In this document: positions 1 to 4,589 of the stretch, piece after piece
Layout: every line of letters begins with the position of its first letter
Position numbering within the stretch: position 1 is the stretch's first letter
DNA from: Gammaproteobacteria bacterium
GTDB lineage: Bacteria > Pseudomonadota > Gammaproteobacteria > Nitrosococcales > Methylophagaceae
Direction of reading: 5' to 3'
NCBI GenBank assembly: GCA_003645385.1
Contig: QNEY01000142.1
Location: 1-5,198 of the forward strand
DNA length: 5,198 nt
The notes under the pieces: generated by a model
Told to the model about the DNA's origin: nothing
Databases searched by the model: none
What the model saw: only the letters and a program-made list of their open reading frames with translations
Program-made: the position numbers and the translations under genes

Positions 1-479
1 CCTTGGCTCAACTGATTACCCAAGTTACTGGTCGTGCAGGCCGTGGTAAAAAAGCAGGTGAAGTATTTATACAAACCAGCCAGCCACAACATGAGTTTTG
101 GCAAGATCTGATTAATGAAGGTTATCCACAGACAGCACAGAAACTGTTAGAGCAAAGAAAAGAGATGTTAATGCCACCAGCAGGATCATTGTGTGTCATT
201 AGAGCAGAAGATAAACAAGAGCAGCTGGCAATTCAATTTTTAACTGAAGTGTTAGCAATATTCAATCAACATAATCAACAACAGGTTCTGTTACTGGGAC
301 CTGTCCCAGCCATTATGGAAAAACGGGCAGGTCGTTATCGGGCACAGTTATTGTTGTCATCGCAACATCGAAAACCGATACATCAATTATTAGATCACTA
401 TATCGATGTTATTTCAGCATTAAAACTGGCCAGAAAAGTCAGATGGTCGATTGATATTGATCCGATTGATTTGCTTTAA
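1..479 (+). CDS. priA: Primosomal protein N' (PriA), 3'-terminal part
   Basis: This is the C-terminal 158 residues of the replication restart helicase PriA, a 3'-5' superfamily 2 DNA helicase that recognises stalled forks and loads the primosome. The 5' end is cut by the window, so the first visible codon (TTG at 3-5) is internal leucine and not a start. Visible residues 7-15, QVTGRAGRG, are helicase motif VI with its arginine finger. Further on, LLLGPVPAIMEKRAGRYR (about residues 96-113) and the tail KVRWSIDIDPIDLL are the signature of the PriA C-terminal domain. The frame ends with TAA at its normal place, so this end looks intact. No clear hairpin plus T-run terminator follows. In pseudomonads, as I recall, argS comes directly next; here about 1.35 kb of accessory DNA separates them. 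Confidence 0.96.
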   Translation, partial: LAQLITQVTGRAGRGKKAGEVFIQTSQPQHEFWQDLINEGYPQTAQKLLEQRKEMLMPPAGSLCVIRAEDKQEQLAIQFLTEVLAIFNQHNQQQVLLLGPVPAIMEKRAGRYRAQLLLSSQHRKPIHQLLDHYIDVISALKLARKVRWSIDIDPIDLL

Positions 480-514
480 TCTGAGTTGTTTATGATAGGG
501 TGACTGCATTGGTG

Positions 515-528
515 TTTAACTAGTTAAA
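515..528. repeat. Perfect 14-bp palindrome upstream of the SMR cassette
   Basis: TTTAACTAGTTAAA reads the same on both strands. It sits between priA and the cassette boundary. Seen slightly wider (514-529), it is GTTTAAC-TA-GTTAAAT, which fits the integron core patterns RYYYAAC and GTTRRRY placed back to back. It could be a regulator operator, part of an attI-like site, or chance in AT-rich DNA. There is no T-run after it, so it is not a convincing terminator. Confidence 0.4.
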
Positions 529-547
529 TAATTCTCGTTAATAACAA

Positions 548-554
548 GTTAGAT
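548..554 (+). other. Left cassette boundary, integron core site GTTAGAT
   Basis: GTTAGAT matches the integron core-site consensus GTTRRRY. Integrases cut between G and the first T, so the cassette would begin at 549. The support is internal: the outer arm of the attC after the SMR gene, ATCTAAC at 900-906, is the exact reverse complement of this heptamer, as expected for the two ends of one excised circle. The preceding bases, TAATAACAA (539-547), give a stretch that resembles, from memory, the end of the class 1 attI site (TAAAACAAA before GTTA). Whether this is a true attI, a lost upstream attC or a secondary site cannot be told from the window. Confidence 0.6.
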
Positions 555-952
555 TTTAAAGAGGAATAAATGGCATACATATATTTAGCTATAGCTATCA
601 TTGCTGAAGTTGTGGCGACAAGTGCATTGAAGGCATCAGCGGAATTCACCAAGCTATATCCAAGCCTATTGGTTGTTGCGGGCTATTGCGTTGCATTTTA
701 TTTTATGACCCTTGTACTAAGAACAATACCAATAGGCATCACATATGCAGTTTGGTCAGGTGTCGGTATTGTTCTAATCGCCATTGTTGGTGCATTACTA
801 TATAAACAAATTCCAGATATTCCTGCGATAATAGGTATGGGCTTAATTATTTTAGGTGTGGTGGTTATTCATGTTTTTTCAAAAACGGTTAATCATTAAA
901 TCTAACAAGGCCAATAACGCGCAACACTTTTAACGCCCAGTTATTGGCGACG
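549..952 (+). mobile_element. Integron gene cassette carrying an SMR efflux gene
   Basis: This 404-base unit has the architecture of a single integron gene cassette. It has a core site at its left edge (GTTAGAT at 548-554), a short 21-base leader with a ribosome binding site, one ORF filling the unit, and an attC that begins at the base after the stop codon. The right-hand cut site is within GTTAAGC at 952-958, after G952. On circularisation the attC would read ATCTAAC...GTTAGAT, a perfect 7-bp pairing. SMR genes of the qacE/qacF/qacG/qacH type are well known as integron cassettes. No intI gene is visible, so the unit may be a remote part of an array, a cassette inserted at a secondary site, or the remnant of an integron. 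Confidence 0.75.
570..899 (+). CDS. Small multidrug resistance (SMR) efflux transporter, EmrE/QacE-type
   Basis: This 109-residue inner-membrane protein matches the usual SMR length of about 110. Family members work as antiparallel dimers that exchange protons for lipophilic cations such as quaternary ammonium compounds and dyes. Four membrane segments are visible at roughly residues 3-21, 32-50, 57-76 and 84-104. The essential membrane glutamate is E13 (E14 in EmrE), in the stretch IAEVVATSALK. The conserved substrate-site segment YAVWSGVGIV (59-68) includes W62, and GMGLIILGVVVI supplies the dimerisation helix. The ATSALK and AFYF stretches resemble integron QacE-type proteins more than E. 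coli EmrE, judged from memory. The ATG start is set by GAGG at 561-564, five bases upstream. The stop codon abuts an attC, so the gene is a cassette gene. An intrinsic promoter is not obvious. Efflux substrates cannot be predicted; the multidrug branch is favoured over the guanidinium (SugE/Gdx) branch. Confidence 0.93.
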   Translation: MAYIYLAIAIIAEVVATSALKASAEFTKLYPSLLVVAGYCVAFYFMTLVLRTIPIGITYAVWSGVGIVLIAIVGALLYKQIPDIPAIIGMGLIILGVVVIHVFSKTVNH

Positions 953-958
953 TTAAGC
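900..958 (+). repeat. attC recombination site (59-base element) of the SMR cassette
   Basis: The site is exactly 59 bases. Its outer arms are ATCTAAC (900-906, pattern RYYYAAC) and GTTAAGC (952-958, pattern GTTRRRY). Its inner arms are GCCAATAAC (910-918) and GTTATTGGC (940-948), a perfect 9-bp inverted repeat. Three unpaired bases lie on each side between outer and inner arms (907-909 and 949-951), like the unpaired central spacer of attC. The terminal loop, 919-939, may hold a further GCG/CGC pairing (919-921 with 934-936). Integron integrases recognise the folded bottom strand of such sites. I do not see the usual single extrahelical base in the inner arm, which is atypical. A rho-independent terminator is less likely because no T-run follows and both outer arms match the integron consensus. 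Confidence 0.78.
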
Positions 959-966
959 ATATATTT

Positions 967-1065
967 ATGAACAATAAACAAAGGGAATTGGTTCGATATT
1001 GGGTGTTCCTAGCTATAGTAATATTAATTGGTCTATACATTTCATTTTCTGATATTGAAAGGTAA
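967..1065 (+). CDS. Putative 32-residue single-pass membrane microprotein
   Basis: The frame runs from ATG at 967 to TAA at 1063 and encodes 32 residues. A basic start (MNNKQRELVR) leads into one hydrophobic segment, roughly residues 12-27 (YWVFLAIVILIGLYISF), and a short polar tail, SDIER. This is a sensible single-pass inner-membrane layout. It begins 14 bases after the cassette cut site at 952/953, the usual position for the gene of a following cassette. There is no good Shine-Dalgarno sequence in the AT-rich leader, which is a mark against it, although many cassette genes also lack one. No attC follows it: the expected partner arm GCTTAAC is absent before argS. I do not recognise the protein. 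It may be a real microprotein or a chance hydrophobic frame. Confidence 0.35.
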   Translation: MNNKQRELVRYWVFLAIVILIGLYISFSDIER

Positions 1066-1067
1066 TT

Positions 1068-1148
1068 ATGGGGACACATTACTTAATTCTGAAGCTCACT
1101 TATACTGATGGAACCCACCGTATACTCCCATTGGCAATGGAGAAATGA
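1068..1148 (+). CDS. Possible 26-residue ORF overlapping the next gene's start
   Basis: A frame from ATG at 1068 to TGA at 1146-1148 encodes MGTHYLILKLTYTDGTHR followed by ILPLAMEK. Its start has a well-placed AAGG (1059-1062, five bases upstream), and its stop overlaps the ATG at 1145 in the four-base ATGA arrangement typical of translational coupling. It could therefore be a leader peptide for the exported protein downstream. Against this, its first codons coincide with a GGGGACACATTACTTAATT motif that I associate with mobile-element debris, and the protein resembles nothing I can name. Treat as tentative. Confidence 0.22.
   Translation: MGTHYLILKLTYTDGTHRILPLAMEK
1069..1088. repeat. GGGGACACATTACTTAATT motif, possible REP/RAYT-associated remnant
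   Basis: The string around GGGGACACATTAC, with AATTA (1064-1068) and TAATT (1084-1088) as short inverted ends, looks like the boundary motif I remember in front of Y1-type (RAYT, IS200-like) transposase genes in many gammaproteobacteria. No transposase frame is present here. The identification rests on memory of a motif, not on anything provable in the window. Confidence 0.25.
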
Positions 1149-1774
1149 TGAAAACTAAGCAACATAACAAGGTGTTGGTCGGGATATTCAACTTGCTGGG
1201 CTCAATGTCGTTATTGTTTGTTCCAACTTATGTTGCTGCCGATGATCTGACACATTGTGTGAACCGTTTCCACCAAACCAAATCTTTATGTCAGTGTGCC
1301 GTTGAGCGTGGTCAGCAGGTTTTTGTAGACAAGCAGCAAGCACAACAAGACAGACAGATTAATCAAAAAGATGCTGCCTTCAATAAAAGACAACAACAGT
1401 TGCTTGCTGATCCTAATTTGACCGAAGAGCGTATTGATATTGTGTGTGATCGATTTAATGAGCAGTATGTTTATGAAGAATCACTACCACAGAATGAAAG
1501 GGCAAAAAGAGTTGATAGTCGTCAAATGTCAAAACAAGAGATACAAACACTGACCTTAAAAAGACGAGAAGCGGCCAAAGATGTGCATAATTTATTAGAC
1601 AAATTTGCTGCGAGCACAAAAAGTTACCAGACACTTTTTTCACAGTCTGGATTTTGTAAGGGTCGATATGACTTGGCTAAAATGAAAAAAGAAGCGCCTA
1701 TAATTGATAAAAGCACAATAGGAAGGCTAGATAATCGTACTATTTATGCCGGTTTAAAAGAGTGTGGTATGTGA
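1145..1774 (+). CDS. Exported six-cysteine protein of unknown function
   Basis: I do not recognise this 209-residue protein. It begins with a Sec-type signal peptide: a basic start (MMKTKQHNK), a hydrophobic core at about residues 10-27, and a likely cleavage site after V-A-A at residues 30-32. No lipobox cysteine follows, so it should be soluble in the periplasm or secreted. The mature part has six cysteines (C38, C49, C51, C101, C171, C207), enough for three disulfides, with C49-Q-C51 as a close pair. Residues 56-88 are rich in Q, K and D and probably helical. ATG at 1145 is only two bases from GGAG (1139-1142). The second ATG at 1148 has better spacing (five bases), so the true start may be one codon later. 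It lies between the cassette segment and argS on the same strand, with no attC of its own. A -10-like TATACT occurs at 1101-1106 and again at 1121-1126, without a good -35. Confidence 0.72.
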   Translation: MMKTKQHNKVLVGIFNLLGSMSLLFVPTYVAADDLTHCVNRFHQTKSLCQCAVERGQQVFVDKQQAQQDRQINQKDAAFNKRQQQLLADPNLTEERIDIVCDRFNEQYVYEESLPQNERAKRVDSRQMSKQEIQTLTLKRREAAKDVHNLLDKFAASTKSYQTLFSQSGFCKGRYDLAKMKKEAPIIDKSTIGRLDNRTIYAGLKECGM

Positions 1775-1792
1775 TCACTGGCAAGGATAGGT

Positions 1793-1798
1793 TAAAAT
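1793..1798 (+). promoter_or_regulatory. Possible -10 element for argS
   Basis: TAAAAT matches TATAAT at five of six positions and lies 34 bases before the argS start, leaving room for a short leader. I see no convincing TTGACA-like box 16-18 bases upstream, so this is only a candidate. Confidence 0.25.
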
Positions 1799-1832
1799 AG
1801 CGGGATTCATTTTTGTAAGGTTTCCCCCCACG

Positions 1833-3593
1833 TTGAAAGACCAGCTAAAAAAATTGATCCAGCAATCATTAGTAGATTTGATTGCTAATGGTTCGTTACC
1901 TGAGATAGATCTCCCCGAAATACAAATTGATCGTACCAAAGATAAGGCACATGGTGACTTTGCTTGTAATGTGGCGATGATGTTGGCGCGTTCAGCTAAG
2001 ATGAACCCTCGCCAGATTGCTTCATTTATTGTTGATGCTTTATCTGATGTCGACTTTATCACCAAAGTAGAGATTGCCGGCCCTGGTTTTATTAACTTCA
2101 CCTTATCAGCTGGTTCTTCACGGCAGATCATTAAAGATATCCTTGCTGCAGGTAGTCAGTTTGGTCGTAGTCAGGTGGGCGCAGGTAAACGGGTACAAGT
2201 CGAATTTGTGTCTGCTAACCCAACAGGACCTTTGCATGTGGGTCATGGTCGTGGTGCCACTTATGGTTCGGTAGTCAGCAGCTTGTTAATGGCCGCTGGT
2301 TTTGATGTCCATCGTGAATATTATGTGAATGATGCTGGTCGGCAGATGGATATTCTAGCTACCAGTGTTTGGCTACGTTATTTGGAAGCTTGTGGTGAAC
2401 ATTTTACTTTCCCAAGCAATGGTTATCGTGGTGATTATGTACAACAGATCGCACAAACATTAAAAGACAAACACGGTGATCAATTTCTGCATTCTGTGTC
2501 CAATATTTATCAGTTTATTCCTGAAGATGAACCTGAGGGCGGTGATAAAGAAGCCCATATTGACGCATTAATTGCCAAAGCAAAAATACTACTGAGCGAA
2601 CAACAATACCGTCAGGTATTTGATTTGGGCGTAAATACTATTCTTGCTGATATTCGTGAAGATCTGGCTGGTTTTGGTACTGACTATGATGAATGGTTTT
2701 CTGAACGTTCACTGATGGAATCTGGTGCTGTCGATCAGGCGATAGAACAATTAAAGGCCGCCAATGTATTGTATGAACAAGGTGGTGCCTGGTGGTTTAA
2801 ATCTACTGACTTTGGAGATGAAAAAGATCGGGTCGTAGTTCGTGATAATGGCCAGACTACTTATTTTGCTTCTGATATTGCTTACCATTTGAATAAATTT
2901 CAACGTGGTTTTGACACTGTGATTGATATTTGGGGTGCCGATCATCACGGTTATATTCCTCGAGTTAAAGCATCATTAACAGCAATGAATCAGGATGAAG
3001 ATAAATTAAAAGTTTTATTGGTTCAGTTTGCTGTGCTTTACCGTGGTGATGAAAAAGTGGCCATGTCGACACGTAGCGGTCAGTTTGTCACCTTGCGAGA
3101 ATTGCGTGAAGAAGTGGGTAAGGATGCGGCACGGTTCTTTTATGTGATGCGTGGTGCTGATCAACATATGGACTTTGATCTGGAACTGGCCAAATCACAA
3201 AGTAACGATAACCCTGTTTATTATGTGCAATATGCTTATGCACGAGTCTGCAGTGTCTTTGGACAGTTAACAGAACGTGGCTTATCTTGGGAGCAAGCTC
3301 AAGGAGAGCAACACTTAAATCGATTAATAGAAGATCATGAGCAAGCTTTGATGAGCATGTTGGCACGTTATCCAGAAATATTGGAATCAGCTGCATTAAA
3401 TCATACGCCTCATATCTTGGCTCACTACCTGACTGATTTAGCTCGTGATTTCCATACTTATTACAACGCACATCACTTTATTGTTGATGATATTGAGCTT
3501 AGTCAAGCACGGTTAACGTTGATTTCAGCGGTGAAACAAGTGATCGAAAATGGGTTAAGCATAATGGGTGTATCTGCACCGGAGAAAATGTAA
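1833..3593 (+). CDS. argS: Arginine-tRNA ligase (arginyl-tRNA synthetase)
   Basis: This cytoplasmic class I aminoacyl-tRNA synthetase charges tRNA-Arg with arginine using ATP; the family normally needs bound tRNA to activate the amino acid. At 586 residues it has normal length. The N-terminal additional domain covers about residues 1-90 and ends in KVEIAGPGFIN (78-88). The Rossmann catalytic domain has FVSANPTGPLHVGHGRG (125-141), with the HIGH-type motif HVGH at 135-138. The KMSK-like loop is AMSTR at 410-414; loss of the canonical lysine there is common in ArgS. The DALR-type anticodon-binding domain starts near VQYAYAR (465-471) and runs to the end. The start is TTG at 1833: the frame upstream has no ATG or GTG before a TAG at 1788, and the resulting M-K-D start agrees with pseudomonad ArgS. 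The likely ribosome site TAAGG (1816-1820) is 12 bases away, a slightly long spacing. Confidence 0.98.
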   Translation: MKDQLKKLIQQSLVDLIANGSLPEIDLPEIQIDRTKDKAHGDFACNVAMMLARSAKMNPRQIASFIVDALSDVDFITKVEIAGPGFINFTLSAGSSRQIIKDILAAGSQFGRSQVGAGKRVQVEFVSANPTGPLHVGHGRGATYGSVVSSLLMAAGFDVHREYYVNDAGRQMDILATSVWLRYLEACGEHFTFPSNGYRGDYVQQIAQTLKDKHGDQFLHSVSNIYQFIPEDEPEGGDKEAHIDALIAKAKILLSEQQYRQVFDLGVNTILADIREDLAGFGTDYDEWFSERSLMESGAVDQAIEQLKAANVLYEQGGAWWFKSTDFGDEKDRVVVRDNGQTTYFASDIAYHLNKFQRGFDTVIDIWGADHHGYIPRVKASLTAMNQDEDKLKVLLVQFAVLYRGDEKVAMSTRSGQFVTLRELREEVGKDAARFFYVMRGADQHMDFDLELAKSQSNDNPVYYVQYAYARVCSVFGQLTERGLSWEQAQGEQHLNRLIEDHEQALMSMLARYPEILESAALNHTPHILAHYLTDLARDFHTYYNAHHFIVDDIELSQARLTLISAVKQVIENGLSIMGVSAPEKM

Positions 3594-4157
3594 GTGGCAG
3601 CAAAAAGAAATAGCCGGAAAACCCAGCAGAAAAAATCACTGCCTATAGGGCCGATGCTTATTAGTTTTGCCGTGGGTGCCTTTGCCGTGTTTTTGTTGCA
3701 TTTGAAAGATAATGTGCCTGCGGATCAAAGTACATCTGTTGTACAAGCAAAAGTAGAAAAGAAATCAAAAGCGATAGAACCTACATTTGATTTTTATACT
3801 TTGTTGCCAGAAATGGAAGTTGTGGTTGATCTGCCTAAACAGTCACGAAAAACGATTGTAACCTCACCACCACAACAACAACCCAAACAAGCAAAGACTA
3901 CCAAGCCTGTTGAAAAAATTAGTTATATGATACAGGTTGGTTCTTTTAGGAACTTAAAAGATGTGGACGGCTTTAGGGCGCGTTTGGCTTTGCTGGGAGT
4001 TGAATCAAAAATTCAAACAGTGACGATTGATAATAAGGATACCTGGCATCGGGTTCAGGTCGGACCAATCATTGGTCGTGAAAAGGCTGATGCATTACAA
4101 AAACAACTAAAACAAAATGGTATTGATTCGTTATTGATGCGTGCCAAGCATGGTTAG
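3594..4157 (+). CDS. SPOR-domain (FtsN-like) membrane protein
   Basis: This is a 187-residue bitopic inner-membrane protein that probably binds denuded septal peptidoglycan and acts in cell division or wall remodelling. The layout is a short, very basic cytoplasmic tail (residues 1-15, rich in K and R), a membrane segment at about 17-37, a periplasmic linker that includes the conserved FDFYTLLPEMEVVV block (65-78), a low-complexity Q/P/K stretch (92-106), and a C-terminal SPOR domain at about 109-184. The SPOR core has YMIQVGSF (111-118) and WHRVQVGPI (151-159). The start is GTG, immediately after the argS stop (TAA-GTG), with GGAG (3581-3584) inside the argS end and nine bases of spacing; the two genes are probably translationally coupled. 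A SPOR gene behind argS is also the arrangement I recall from Pseudomonas. It is a shorter relative, so I do not assign ftsN itself. Confidence 0.9.
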   Translation: MAAKRNSRKTQQKKSLPIGPMLISFAVGAFAVFLLHLKDNVPADQSTSVVQAKVEKKSKAIEPTFDFYTLLPEMEVVVDLPKQSRKTIVTSPPQQQPKQAKTTKPVEKISYMIQVGSFRNLKDVDGFRARLALLGVESKIQTVTIDNKDTWHRVQVGPIIGREKADALQKQLKQNGIDSLLMRAKHG

Positions 4158-4207
4158 CCAGTCAAGATTGTAGTATGCTCAGATAGTTTTTATTAAGGTT
4201 AATCATT

Positions 4208-4582
4208 ATGTCTTCAGCTACTGAAAAAACCTATTCTGAAACAGAAATAGCAGAAAAATTAACAGCAGAATTACCTCATTGGTATTTTGAAAGCGGTTGG
4301 ATTAGACGTAAATATAAAACCAGTGGTTGGAAAGGCACTTTGATGGTGGTTAATGCTGTTGGCCATTTAGCTGAAGTAGCATGGCATCATCCTGATATCA
4401 CCGCTTCATATGCATTTGTGATTGTAAAGCTAACTACACATAGTGCTAAAGGAATTACAGATAAAGATTTTGAGTTAGCGAAAAAAATAGAGCAGGTTGT
4501 GCAATGGCAGCCTGGCGAAGAAGATGGTCCGTTTGAAGGTACACCATCTGATCAGCGTTTTAAATATATTAAGTACGATTGA
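4208..4582 (+). CDS. Pterin-4a-carbinolamine dehydratase homologue (PCD/DCoH family)
   Basis: PCD enzymes dehydrate 4a-hydroxytetrahydrobiopterin to quinonoid dihydropterin and help recycle reduced pterins in the cytoplasm. The active-site pattern is visible: AWHHPDI with H60 and H61, then KLTTHSAKGITDKDFELA with H78 and the family's T-H-x(3)-G-[IL]-T-x(2)-D run. At 124 residues the protein is longer than many members (about 95-118) because of a C-terminal tail, QWQPGEEDGPFEGTPSDQRF and beyond, after residue 99. The ATG start has AAGG at 4195-4198, nine bases upstream. The stop is 7 bases before fhcB, so the pair is probably one operon. There is no phenylalanine hydroxylase gene in the window. 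That placement suggests, by inference, that this homologue serves the tetrahydromethanopterin-linked C1 pathway rather than phenylalanine degradation. For that reason I do not use the symbol phhB. Confidence 0.9.
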   Translation: MSSATEKTYSETEIAEKLTAELPHWYFESGWIRRKYKTSGWKGTLMVVNAVGHLAEVAWHHPDITASYAFVIVKLTTHSAKGITDKDFELAKKIEQVVQWQPGEEDGPFEGTPSDQRFKYIKYD

Positions 4583-4589
4583 GGCTCAC

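Noticed and set aside
900..958. Hairpin after the SMR gene read as a rho-independent terminator
   Set aside because: The 9-bp inner stem encloses a 21-base loop and is not followed by a T-run. The flanking heptamers fit attC outer arms and match the left cassette edge.
1455..1643. Minus-strand frame of 62 codons
   Set aside because: Opposite the exported protein gene, which has a signal peptide and ribosome site; the minus frame has no support.
1775..1832. Second attC or terminator between the exported protein gene and argS
   Set aside because: No heptamer pair fits RYYYAAC...GTTRRRY with complementary inner arms, and no hairpin with a T-run is visible.
1775..2131. Minus-strand frame of 118 codons
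   Set aside because: It lies mostly opposite the N-terminal part of argS, whose protein is clearly conserved, and it resembles nothing.
3088..3471. Minus-strand frame of 127 codons
   Set aside because: Antisense shadow of the argS catalytic and anticodon-binding regions, with no recognisable domain.
4168..4196. TTGTAG plus TATTAA at 17-base spacing as a promoter for the PCD gene
   Set aside because: Both boxes match poorly, and the -10 would overlap the ribosome binding site, leaving almost no leader.
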